Assembly (NCBI GenBank): GCA_036768485.1
Contig: JAVLUZ010000840.1
Span: 1-64,000 of the forward strand
Direction: 5' to 3'
Length of the DNA stretch: 64,000 bases
DNA from: Mermis nigrescens
Taxonomy: Eukaryota > Nematoda > Enoplea > Mermithida > Mermithidae
Shown here: one piece after another, positions 36,901 through 50,900 of the stretch
Position numbering within the stretch: the stretch's first letter is position 1
Layout of the letters: every line of letters begins with the position of its first letter
The notes under the pieces: generated by a model
What the model saw: only the letters and a program-made list of their open reading frames with translations
What the model was told of the DNA's origin: nothing
The model's database searches: none
Translations under genes and position numbers: made by a program

Positions 36901-39900
36901 ATATTATCCTATATCATGCCGCTAATGCGATGACGAATTTAGCTATTGATAGCGCCAACAAAATGGAAGCGCGCACGTGAATTCCGCGCGCTTCCTTTTC
37001 GCTGATGCTATTAATAGCTAAATTGCTCAGCCTCCGTCGCCGCATTAGCGACATGATACGGGATAATATGCCGTAATAAAAACGAAGAAGTTGATGGAGA
37101 ATAATGGACAAAAGCATAGGTGGGCGGTCCTAAAATTCTAGGGTGTGCAATATTTTTCAAAGGTAAAAAGTGACCTTAAAAATGGTGAAATGGCGAAAAA
37201 CACCATTTTCAACGTTTCTCATCGAGCACTATCCGCCGGCATCAGAAAATTGCGAAAAAAAACAATGAAAATTTCAAAAATTGAATTCTGGGGGGAATAC
37301 TTTGGTTTCTGGGGGTTATTTCGGATTCTCGGTGGTTCAACCCCCAATCCCTCCCCACGACCAGGTGTGAACAGAACGCGGCGCTCGCGACGCAAGATCT
37401 ATTATTAATTTGACAATGATGGTGCGCCAACTTACATAACGAGCACTGTATGGATATAAGACGACGACCAGGTTTAGGTGGGGAACCGCATCCCCATGTG
37501 ATTTGGACCAGAGCATAATTCCCAAGATCGAAAGTTCTTGGGGGGGGGTGAAATCCCAAAATTTAGGACCACTAAATTTAGAGTCTAGCTTTTTTTGCAG
37601 GTCTAATATGAAAAATGGCTAAAACATCCTATATAGCATGTTTTAATGTGAAAAAATGCATTTTTAACTACTTTTTGTCCCGTTCTGACTAATTTAGTCA
37701 CTCTTGTAAGTAAAAAATATAAATATTCATCGGAATTTTGACTTTTTAGATCATTTTAAGTTCATTCTAGGTATTTTATGGGTAAACAAAACAGAAATGT
37801 ATTAGTCGGCGCGAAGCGCCGAAAAAATTTTAACATCTTCGCTGCTTTTGTACCCAAAAATCATGCAGAAAATGTACATATGATAGCTCAAAATTGTCCG
37901 ACAGTGATTCATGTCTCGTACCCTGAGGTGGGGGTAATACCCCCTCACCCCCCACCCTACGGGAATGTGTGGACCAGAGGCTTGAATTTCCAGGGCCATC
38001 ATATCCCCCGAAAAGCCTGATTTTTTAATAATAGAACAGCACCAACTTCCTCTTCAGCCGAATTCATTGCCGAATTCGTATCATTGCCGCCGGCGCCTAC
38101 AGCCTCGTTTTCGATGTGTATATTCTTTGAACTGGGCAACAATTCTACCGTATTCTTATCGATATCTGACGAGTATAATGGAGGATGAATTTATATAAAT
38201 AACTATTTTTTTTTCAGAAATTCAATTATTTTACAATTTATTTCATTTTACTAATTTTTGATAATTAAATTTTAATCATTTTTCATTTTATTATTTATTT
38301 ATTTTATTCGAAACTACATATCCTAAATTATTTCAGAAACCAGAACTTAATGTCGACATGACAAAAATTCATTTACGATACATAATAATTCCCGAATTTC
38401 TAAAAGCATAAAGGAAAAAGGGCAGGATCGGGATATCAATAGGAAATTAGTTTTCCAGATAAAAAGATTAGGGGAAAAATAAGAAAGAAAAATATCGAAA
38501 TATCTAAAAAATCGAGTCCCTCATCGAAATTTTACACTTCACTCTACTTTACTCTGTAAACTTTACTTCGGATATCTTGCTAGCTCGAAAATTTTTGTTC
38601 AGCGTCTCCAATCTTAAAATTAATTTATAAGCTTTCTGAATTTTCAGCCAAATAATGGTTCGAATCACAAAATTTCTTACAGTAAAATTGTCCACCTGCT
38701 TGTGCAGCATAAAATTCAAAAAAAAAACTGCCAAAATTGTCGGCTTTTCAGAAGACTTAAGCGAACAGATTTGTTAAGAAAGGCAAGGCTAGTCCAGATA
38801 TTGAGCTAATGCCGAAATTTTGTTCAGAAATCACAAAAATAATGTAATTTTTTAATAAAAATTTTTACAAAGCCAAATTTTATGATAAAACTTGTTTGAG
38901 TCAATGTGCCAAAAATCGGATAGTCAAAATTTTCTGACTCGTGATTTAGAGGGGTTGGGCGACGACCAACTTTGGGCAAAGGCATTCCCCATCGCCTATT
39001 TCAATGTATGGAGGAGGGTCATTTTGTGATGTAATTATCGAGATAACCAAAGTCGGTTTTGGCAACGGAACCATACTTGATCTGGGGATTTCAACGCCCC
39101 CCCACCAATAATTTTTCCATTTTGCCAAAAATTGCGATTTTCCGAAAATTCATAGAAAAGATGCTAAATTAGGCGTTTTCAGCAATCCGTTTGCTCAAAA
39201 GTAGCCGCCGTTCAGCTAATTTTTGTTCAATTTTTCCAATTCTTTGGTATTTTTCCAAATTTTTCGTTCTTACGTTCTAGAAAAGTAGAGCATAGCCGAA
39301 AATGCCAAAAATGATATTTTTGACGCTATATCCGCCGTTTCCGAGCTAAAAAGAAGAAAGTTGGGAAAAAATTCGACTCCACATCCCCACCACCCCCCCC
39401 AGAATTCCCACGCTATGCGTGTCCGCACCGGACCGTTATTCGCGCGCTTACTACACAATTTTCGTTGCAAATCGATCGATAAATTTTCGCGATCGCACGA
39501 CTTGGCGTCGGAATTTTGGCGCCAATCGGCGTTCAGGGTCAATTTGGCTTCGATGCCGCTCTGCGGATTCGGGCATTGATCGGCCGAGCCGCAAATGCGC
39601 AGACGAGCGGCGGAAAAAAGGGGCAAAGCGCCTCGCCCGGCCAAATAATCCAACTGAAACGGAACGTCTACGAGTTCATTTCGGCAATCGCCCGCCGAGT
39701 TCATAACTGAAAACGAAAATTAATTCGGGTTAGATTGAAGTGAAGCGTTAGTCTTCTCTTAGTTAAGCATACATTAGGTTTACGTTTATGAAAGCATGCG
39801 TGCAACAGGGGGATGGGAGGGGTCCCCCACCGTTTTTTTTGCACGAGCCTCTTTATACATGCACAAAGATCTCCGGAAAAGTCTTTGTACAAGCAAAACT

Positions 39901-42900
39901 TTTTTTGTACATATAACGTATAGATATGCAATTGAATGTACACATTTTTACATACTACTAGATTGTTATCCGTGACCCGCACGCTTCGCAAAAGGTGTAA
40001 CTTTGTCCTAAATTCAGCTGGTTATATTAGTTCGGCTCGAAACGCTAAAATTTTCATGAGTCTTAGGTTGAAATTACACCAAAATTCGGACTCCAGTAAG
40101 TTAAAATAACTTGTGTTACACAATTATAAATAATAAAGCGATTGCAATGTGCTCGGTGAATCTCATAATAGACACCAATTTGCTTATGAATTTAATGCAA
40201 CGCAAAGATAAAAGAGTCAATTTTATCTTCAAACGGCAGAAAACAGTGCAAAGTTGTTTAATAGTTCTTTTTTCTGCATAAAATCTTTATAAAACAGTGG
40301 AAATAGATGTAAAAGATGCTTCAATCTGTACAAAGATGCTTACAGATAGATTTTGGAGTGTTAAATGCCCGCGCTTGGAGCTAAATAGAATGTAATTATG
40401 ATACTCGGCACTAAGCGCCGAAAATTTTCAGAAATTTAGCTAAAAAATACTCCAAAAACGTTAAAATTACTATTACTTTGCCCCAAAAAGTCTTTGTACA
40501 TTGTACAAAGATGGCTCCAAAAATCTTTGTACGAGCCTCAAAATCTTTGTCTCGTACAAAAAAAACAATGGTCCCCCACACCCAAAGTCGGACGTCTCCC
40601 CTCCCCTCAAAGCCAGAAAATCTTGACCACTCCCCTCGCTCGAATTTTGGAAAAAATCGAATTATTTCGGCTATTTTCAGGCTTTTTGGCCGTTGTTGAC
40701 CGAAAATAGGAGGTCGACGTCCCCATCCCTCAAAGCCAGAAAAATTTCGACCTCCCCTCGAATTTTAGAAAACTCAAATTTTCTTAACTGTTTTTAAGCT
40801 TTTTTGGCCGTTTTTGACCGAAAATTGGAGGTCATTTACCCCCTCCCTTACAAATGGCTGGGAAACCCCCCTTCCAATCCGAGCCGTTACATGTGTGGTC
40901 AACCGTCTTGCTCTAGCACGAAAGCATGATATAGCATTAACAGGCGTTTACTGTTTTGAGGTAGTTAGGTGACGCGCTTTTTCTATTGGCCTGATCAACA
41001 TTTTTGTGTCTTACGCAAAGTGACTGTACACAACACATGCAGATAGCGGGGGAAGTCAAGGGGTGTTACCCAGGCACGTAGCTTGCCGTCCTATTTTGGG
41101 GGAGCAACACCAATTTTTGGAGGGACTAAGCCCAAAAAGGTTAAAAATAGCACAAAATAACGTTTAAAAAGTCCTGTTTCCTCCAAGAATTTCGGGGGAG
41201 GGGTCCCAACCCCCATTCCCGCCCAGAGATACGTGCCTGTTGTTACCCCTGAAGGGTCAGCTGGAGCTGATGGAACGGTTTTCGCATCGGTTTTGAGATC
41301 AAAAGCAATAAAAATGTCACAAAACTTTTAAGGCGCGCGAATAAGTATTTTTATTCACTTTTTACTCAAAAAAGCGCGCAAAATTGATCCATTTTTGCAT
41401 TTTTCAGTGTTAGAAGAAATATAATGCAGTCAAAATGGACTAAAAATGCTTTAAAAAACGCAATATTACCACGAAAAAGCTTTTATGGGCCTATTTTGAC
41501 CATTTCGATAGTTTAACAGCAAAAATCGTGAACATTAAATTTATTGTTTTGGATTTTAGGGATTTCCGCCCCACCCCTGCCGACCCTGACCCTGTGCACC
41601 TATGCTGTGCCCGTTATTTTGCTATCACGCCGCGATTGTCCGTTTTTATTTTTATCGTCGCCGAATTTCAGTATTACCCTAGTTAATTTTTTTATATGTA
41701 CAATCATAGTTGCACAAGGTCAGGGTTGGCACGGGGGATGTCAGAAATCCAGAACAGTAAATTTGACGTTCGCTAATTTTTAGCTGTTTAAATGACAAAA
41801 TGATCAAAATAGCCTATTAAACGTTTGTTTATGTGATACTATCGCATTTTTAGAGCATTTTCAGTCCATTTTGACTGCATATTACTTTAAAAACTTAAAA
41901 ATACAAAAATTGATCAGTTTTTGCGCGCCTTTTTGAGTAAAAAGTACATAAAAGTACTAATCCAACGCGAAGCGCCGGAAACTTTTTGACATTTTTTACT
42001 GCTTTTGACCTCAAAAATTATGCAAAAGGCGTTGCGTGAGCTCAAGATCGCCGGACAGTACCTACCTGGCTGAGTCCTCAGCGGGGAAGGGTAGGACTCA
42101 TACATTATCTTGAGGGGTCCATCTGCCCAGAAAGATTTTTACCCATGCAAAAATTTTTTCACCTCACACCAGAAGTGGCGATTTGTTGAAAGTTACCTAC
42201 CTAAAATTTTCTAAAAATTTGTAGAAAAGATGCTTTGTTAAGCGTTTTTAGCTATCTATTTGCTCAAAAGTGCCAAATTTTCGGCGCTTCGCGCCATTTT
42301 ACTCATGTTTTGACTATAGTTTGTTAATTTGTTCCGAATTTATTAATTTTATTACGAAATTTTTTTATGTTTCTATGCAGAAAGATAGAGCATCGTCAAA
42401 AATGCTGTAAAACGATGTTTTTGACGTGTACGTACCATTTTTGGACCAAAAAAGGCACATTATAATTTCACACCCCCCCCCAGAATCCCAAGGCGTATCC
42501 TTCGCGTGCTGTGGCAGCGTACATAATGCCGGCGTTCCGTACAGTAAAGGCGTCGTTATAATTTACTGCTGTGCAACTTTAGGAACCGAGGAAAGCAGGC
42601 CTCATCTCATTGAACCACTCATCGTTACATGAACGATAAAAACTTGATTTAAGTACCTTTTAAAATATATAAATCATACTTATCACATTGTATTAATTAA
42701 TTAATTATGATAAATTATATTAATAATTTTGAAAACTATTAAATTTAAAAATGAAAATTTCGTTATTTCAAACGAATACCGGCAAATATAATCGACATTC
42801 ATGAAAAGTTATTGAAACCCAAAGGCTCGCTGTCCCCCTCTTTAAAATGGCTACTGACCACTGACTACACCTCTCAAAATTAGGGGTTGGTGCATGCTTT

Positions 42901-45900
42901 TCTAAAGAGGTATTGTTACACCTTTACAACTCAGAATACTAAATCAGAATAGAATACTAGATCCCAGTCCTTGTCAGGCGACTTTGAGCTATCGAACCTT
43001 CTTTTGCATGATAAAATTAGTAAATACATATGCATATTAAAATCCGGACTAACGGTGAGCCGACATTAGAGCGCGCGACATTAAAGAGCCGCCATATTAG
43101 ATGTTTTTAACGCAACTTAACAAAACTTTTATGCTAATAGGGCAAAGTTAACAACTACCTACGCATGAATATCTTCGGTATCAGGTAGCAGTGGCGGATC
43201 CAGGATTTTCCTGGGGGGGGCGGTATTCCTGAGGGGGGCGGAACCCTGACTAGGGCGGAAAATTTGCCGTTTTAACACGAAATTCGCTAAAAACCGCTCA
43301 AAAATCCTTAATTTTGTGCACTATTTTGGGCCAATGGGGAGGGGAGGCGGCCGCCCCCCCCGCCCTATCATAAATCCGCCCCTGTCAGGTAGTGATAAAT
43401 GCATGCGGTTTCTTTTGTTTTGTAAAGCAATGAACAGACTTTTGAATTCTTTCTTTACTTTCTGGTTGAGTTGTACACTGGTTGAATTAGTGGATGTACG
43501 AAAGTATAAATTTTGACTTTTTACTTACGTACCTTTGGAAAAAGGACATTAACTTTTGAAGCAGTAGGTTTTGTGTAACGCCATTAAACCCATTTCAGTT
43601 ATTTTCTTGACACAGATTACGGTAATTCATTTTCGCAATTTTTTGTAAATTGTACGCATTTACTGTAAGTTGATGCAAATCAAGCGTGACATTTATTGCG
43701 GCAGTAAAGAATCATAAAACTGCAGCAAATAAGCAAAAGATCAGAATTTGTGTAAACTTATCCTGCATTTCCGTGTCAAGAAAACAACAAGTGAAAAGGG
43801 TATAGTTCTATTAGAAAGTGCACGAAAAGCTACAGGATATTGTCCTAAAATGACACCCTAACTACCGTAGTTTTAGAGCTGTATATGTGTCAGAACACAG
43901 ATCAGTCTACTGCATTGCACAAAAGATGTTTGAATTAACTTCAAATTTTTTTAAGTAAGTAACACCTACAACTTTAGGACTAGCAGAGCAAGGGGTCGTT
44001 TGGAGACACTGTTTCGCAGAGCATTTATATCTCACTTACCAGCCACTTCTTAACCAAACAAGAAATTTAACTGATTTTCGTAATGTACAGTACGCGCCTT
44101 GAATTTTGCATGCGCAGTCTCCATTAACTTTTGTTGCAGTCGGATTTTAGCGAGCGGACCTCAGTGGCCATTAGTGGGCCGCTGTTAAGCACTTGCAGCC
44201 GATTGACGGACTGCTTTCGAACTACTGCGGCCGTTCGTGGACTGCAGTGGCCGTTGGATGCTGACTGCAGTTACTTTACTGTAAGTACGGAAACATGTAT
44301 AGTATCACTGCTTGCATATTGCGTTATTTGTCGCACAAACGGGAAAAAATTTTCTCAACCTGCTTTGATTTTTCGCATGCGTGCGTTTCAGAAGTGTGTG
44401 CGTGCTGCATGTATAGTCCGAGAAAAAAGGTAAAAATAGATTGGAATTTTCGTGCATATCATTATAATTCTCGTTTCCTCCATTGGAATCTCATCTTAGA
44501 GATAATGGGCATACAAATGAAAGAGAATAGTATTTCCTGTGTGCGATCGATTGCATATTGCTCTGCAGCAAAAGAGCATTTTAAAATTAATTTCAGGCTG
44601 AGAGCTTTCCGCGTTTAGAACAAATTCATGGTTAATAAAGAGCAAAAGATTTAGGAATCATATAGGCCCGAAATTTATTTTGCCATTAGTTATATGATTT
44701 TAAAAAGCGCATCATTTCGAGTAAATCCAAATTAGCAATAAAATCAAAGCAAATTGCTCTTATCTATTGGAGGAAAAGGTTTTTCAAGAAAGTATTTTCC
44801 TTCTTCTACAAACCATATTTCACTCTTATATTGCAAAATTGGGAAGAGAGAATGAATAGTGACTATAAGGTCCAAGCTGAATATAAAATTTAACAAAATA
44901 GTGAAACACAGATGACAAATAGTTTTGTAAATTAATTGTACATCATAAAATTTTTGTTAAAATAAACTAAACAATAAATATCGTAATGCCTTTAAAATAC
45001 AAAATTGATAAAAAAAACTCCTGATTATCCGCTTTCCAAGATATTTTGTATCTTCGCTTTTTTCATTTATTTATATACAATATGTACATCAATAATATTT
45101 TCAGTTCAGAAGTGAAATACATCATATAATGTCTGTCTCATCAGGCAAGCATATACTTCAAAAAATATTGCCCGTTCTATTATTTCGTGCAAATTTTATT
45201 CTGACCACCCAACTTCATTCGCGATTTTTCTTGTTCAATTCAAGTACTAAGTATTTTATATGCGTATCTACCATTTTGTATTTATTCTATTCAGTGGACA
45301 TACACCTACACACACATGTATTCAACGCAAAGCTTGAAAACACGACAACAAATTTTTACCTCCTGATATTTTAATACACAAGCTCAAAAAAGATTTTGCT
45401 CGCATTCCCTGCTCTCTGTTTGACGGAGGACGCATAAATTTTGCTGATCAGATAGCGAATTGGCTGGCGTTTGCAACAGGCTGTGCCTAAAACTTGAATC
45501 TCCTGCGCAAAAAGTGTAGTAATCGAGCGTTCAATTTCGACTTAACTTAAGTGGGAATAAATCGAAATATTGCAACCAAAATAACTCAGCGCACTATGCA
45601 TGATGTACAATTAATTTGCAAAACTATTTGTCATCTGTATTTCACTATTTTGTTAAATTTTATATTTATGTAGCTTAAACCTTACAGTTACTATTTCACT
45701 ATTCATTCTCTCTTCCCTATTTCGCAATATAAGAGTGAATAATATGGTTTGTATAAGAAGGAAAATACCCTTTTGAAAAACCTTTTTCTCCAAAAGATGA
45801 GAGCATTTGCTTTGATTTTATTGCTAATTTTGATTTAGTCGAAAAGATGCGCTCTTTAAAATCATATAACTAATGGCAAAAGAAATTTCGGGTTTATGAA

Positions 45901-47851
45901 TTTTAAATCTTTTACTCTTTATTGGCCATAAATTTGTATTAAAACGCGGAACGCTCTCAGCCTGAAATTGATTTTAAAATGCTCTTTTGCTGCAGAGCAA
46001 TATGCAATCGGTCGCACACATGAAATACTATTCTCTTTCATTTTTCTGCCCATTATCTCATAGATGAGATTCCAATGGAGGAAACGAGAATTATAATGAT
46101 ATGCACGAAAATTCCAATCTATTTTTACCTTTTTTTCTCGGACTGGACATGCAGCACGCACACACTTCTGAAACGCACGCATGCGAAAAATCAAAGCAGA
46201 TTGAGAGAAAATTTTTCCCGTTTGTGCGACAAATAACGCAATATGCAAGCAGTGATACTATACATGTTTCCGTACTTACAGTAAAGTAACTGCAGTCAGC
46301 ATCCAACGGCCACTGCAGTCCACGAACGGCCGCAGTAGTTCGAAAGCAGTCCGTCAATCGGCTGCAAGTGCTTAACAGCGGCCCACTAATGGCCGCTGAG
46401 GTCCGCTCGCTAAAATCCGACTGCAACAAAAGTTAATGGAGACTGCGCATGCAAAATTCAAGGCGCGTACTGTATGCTAGGTATATTTTTGTACACCAAT
46501 TTTTAGGAACAAAAAGTTACAAATTTTTTCATGGTAAAGGAAAAGTTCATGTCTGCCTCCATGACGCACCATTGTAACTGTACTTTAATATCGGCACTCT
46601 AATGTCGAGCGCTCTAATGTCTGCGTGCCCTTTACACTTTTGTCCTGTATGCCCGAAAATTGCAAAGAATAAAGTCAAAAACGAACTCTGAAATTTTTTA
46701 CGAGTTCTTACATTATTCACCGATAAAAGTGACTAAACGAGTCAAAATTTGCTAAAAATCACTAAAATATGCCGTCTTTTATCTCATTTTAACATTTCCT
46801 AAAAACACACTATGTTTTTATTATTTTCGCCTTTAACTCGCAAAAAGACCCAGACTCTATATTTACTGGTCAGATTCTACTCCCCCGCTCAACTCTGAAA
46901 CTTGAGAAAAATGTATGATCTAAATAATGAACCTTACATATCTTAAATACGTGCATATTGTAAATAACATTTAAAAAACATTTTAAAAAAATTTTTAATC
47001 CAAACTCACAGACCGCTTTACACGGATTATCGCGGACGTTTCAAAATGGCTTACTATATTTGAGCGTAAATATGAAGCAGCAAACTCTTCAATATCGCAC
47101 AGTAAGACAAATAACCGTCGAATCGATTGAGTACTATTTAAAAGTCAAGAGACGCAGGCATTTTGAACTGAAATCGTGCTCCGCTTTACACTGAATCATC
47201 GCGAACTTTACAAAAGGGTTACTGTATTGGGTGTAAAAAGGACCAAACTCTTCATTACGATATATACATTAAAACGAGCTACCGTTCGATCATTTGAGTT
47301 TTGTTTAAATGTCAAAGAGACTTGACCACTTTAAACTAAACTCGCGTCATGCATCACACTGACAGGTATGTATCACTGTATTAAGCGTAAAAACGATCCA
47401 GCCATTCGGCTACAGTAAGACGACTCACTATTTAAAGGATCGGCGACGGATTTCGACGTCGACGGTTTCGGATCAGTCGTCGGCTTTCTTTGACGATCCG
47501 ATTGCGGTTGCCTGTGTATTTTTACAGTAACCACAGCCGGCTTGGTCGACCGTCTCATGCCGCAATCGTGCGCCGTTACAGTAACCAAATAACTGTCCAA
47601 CGAACTGGCGTTCAATGCTTTAACGTTTCTTAAAATTCCTGAAAACATCTAATCATTATGCATTAAATTGCAAGAAAAATCTCAAAAAATAAGTCATCAT
47701 TATTATTTTTATTATAATTAATATAATTTATTCTTTATATTAACAAAAATATTAATAATAATAATATCAATAATATTAATAATAATAACAATAATAATAA
47801 TAGTAATAAAAATAGTAGTAATAATAATAATATTAATATTAATATTAATAT

Positions 47852-47913
<62 letters not shown>

Positions 47914-50900
47914 CACTAGCAATAAGGTGATAGATAATTATAAACCTGTCTAAATTGCAAAAATTTGCTGAATTTTCCATAATAAGGAACAGGCAAAGAT
48001 ATATATTTTTATGAACAAAGGAACTATACCGTGAAGTACAGAGGCGTAAAATGGCATTTTTGACCAATTGTAAGAAGGGACAGCCGCCCCAATCTATTAA
48101 AAAATTGATACACTTTATCCATGTCTCAATAGATTAAATAAAATTTAAAATGAAATTTGTTAAAAAATTTATCAAAATATTAGACTGGTCAATATTATTT
48201 TTTTAAATTAACAAAAAAATTTAAATTGTTTGAAAAATTACCTTTTTTATCAAAAAATCGGAGGATAGTTGAAAATACAGTTTTCGCGAAAGTGGGTATA
48301 TACATATATACGCCATACATCAGTGGCGGATCCAGGATTTTTTTAAGCGGGGGGGGCGGTACCCCTAAGGGAGCGGAACCCTGACTTGGGCGGAAAAATT
48401 AGCCGTTTTAACCCAAAAATCGCTAAAAAATCGCTCAAAAATCCTTCATTTTGCGCAATATTTTGGATCAATAGGGGGCGGCGCGGCCGCCCCGCCCCCT
48501 CTAAATCCGCCCCTGCCATATATATATAATCGATTGCAGCAATACTTCAAATGAGCGATGAGCGTCCAAAATTGAGAATTGGGGGGTCACTGGGCCGCTT
48601 TTCTAAGAAAGTTGAAATGGCTTCCCGTAAATGTTGAAAAGTGGTTGGAAACGTCGAGAATGGAAGTTTTCCCCAAAAGTCGATGGGCGTATAAAAAATC
48701 AACTTCTAGAGCGAGTCGTTAGTGACGAATGATAAAACGATAGGAAAGATTTTGAATAAACGATGAAAAATAAATAAAAAGGATAAAAAATTCAATTTGA
48801 AAAAACAAACAAAAAATTGAAAAGAAAAATTGATAAAAACAAATTATAGCGGTAATTAATAACCCGATTCGCTGACGTGGAACAAATGACGCACGTTATC
48901 GTCGTTGGTAATTTCGTAACGGCAAATTTCGCCGTAAGGATGGCCACAGTCGGCGTCGTTGGCTTTGACTAATAAAATGGCGTCGTAAATTCGATTTTCT
49001 TCAATTTCGACATTATACCAACTTTGCTCGAATTGAGGCTCGTGATTGTTCGTATCTTCCACTTTCACTTCAACCAACGCCCTTACAGTAAATTTACTAC
49101 ATTTAATTTACTTTAAAAAACTCAAATTTAATAAATCTATACCCTTTGTAACAAATATCCTCAAAAATTCCAACTTGCCAAAAAAATTGGTAAAATGAAC
49201 AGATTATGCCCAAACAGTGTTTTTTTGTACAAGGTCCGTTTGTACATGTACAAAGATGGTCCCCAAAAGTCTTCGTACATTTTGTACATGCAAATTTTTG
49301 TGTACTATAAAATGGTACAGTAGCGATTTTAGTGTGGTAAAACACAGGGCTTTTCAACCTTTGGTAGTGTATTTTAGCTAATTTCTGGGTCTCTAAGGGC
49401 AAAAATCACTAAGAATCGTCTTAAAACGGCGCTAAGCGCCAAAAAAGTTTGACATTTTTTCTTTTGAAATGCAATTTCTGCTATTATAAAGATATATAGA
49501 ACATACAATTACTCATTCCGGCGCGAAGCACCGAAAACTTTTGCGAATTTTAGACCTTTTTTGCAATTTTTTCCTCTAAAAAATCTTTGTACATGCACAA
49601 AGACGGTGCCGGAAAATGTTGGTACATCGGGAAAAATCTTTGCCGAATACAAAAAAACACGGTGTCTAACAGACAAAAAATGACAAAAGGGCAATAGAAT
49701 AAGATAATGCACTTATAAGCAATTATAATAGCATGACACAACAATAGAGGATCAATAAAAGAAAAAGCGCAGCATAAAGCAAACGAAGCAACAAGACACC
49801 AATAAGCGAATAAAGAAGGGTTAGAAAGAACTTTACATCAAATTAACGAAATAGGGAATAAATATATACACGTCAGGTTCAATAATTCAAAAACTAAATC
49901 AAATCAAAAATTGAACGTTATTTTTGAATTTAAACCAAGATTGGGCTTCCTTGAATGAACAAAAGTTTGGGTTTACCTTGCCCAAAAGCAGTTAGTCCAA
50001 AATTTCAAGACTTTTCTTCAACATTCAATTAGAATGAACAGATTTATCAATTTTTCACAAGAAAATGAGCATCAAAAAAGTTGGCCACGCTTAGCCAATT
50101 AACCCACAAAAAATAGCTATTTGCCGCTAAAATATTATTCTGAACACTGTTGTGGGTCTTGCCTTCACTTTTATAATTGCTATAACAAAAGACTTAAACA
50201 AACGTACAGAGGAAAATTCACCAAAGATTTCTGGCAAAGTTCAGGATAAGGTAGAAGAAAAGCGAGAAGAATACGAACGAAATTGACAAAAAAACAGTCG
50301 AAAACAATACAGAAATCGAATCCATTTCCTCCAACCAAAGCTTTTGTAACGTGGCAACGTGCCAACCACGTTACTCAGTGAGCACAATTTTACCCGCACC
50401 GGTTTCCCGGATCTTCCGCTCTAACATGCGTATGTAGTACTAACCGACTCATGGACGTAACCAGGGGTCAGTGGGGTCTTTTGACCCCCCCCAAAATGGA
50501 ATCGTCACAAAAAATTCGAAGGGGGAGTAAAGGAAAATAAGCCATCTTCAAGTTGAACGTCGTTTTTTTACCATTTGAGACCCCCAAAACTGTTCAGACA
50601 CCCCCAAAATAACATCCTGGTTACGTCCCTGCGACTACTCGGGCTCTTAGTCACATCTGCGCAATATATTCATTAAGAATATGTTTCACAACAACATCGA
50701 ACCCCACGGGTTTAACACCGAAGTATTTCCACTGATCCTTAGCTTCCCCACTACACTTTAGTCATCATGACCCAACACTTTAAATTTCACGAGCGACTTT
50801 ACACTATTCCTCATAGTATTAAGCAATTAAATAATGTTAGCTATTTATTAATCGATTATTAAAATTATTTCATTTCACCGATCTAATAATTTATCGTCGA

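Noticed and set aside
39361..39710. Three overlapping plus-strand frames
   Set aside because: Antisense shadows of exon 6, which has clear homology on the minus strand.
44131..46429. Paired ~100-residue frames in the foldback arms as genes
   Set aside because: The two copies differ by a frameshift and lack recognisable domains, so they are treated as part of the mobile element.
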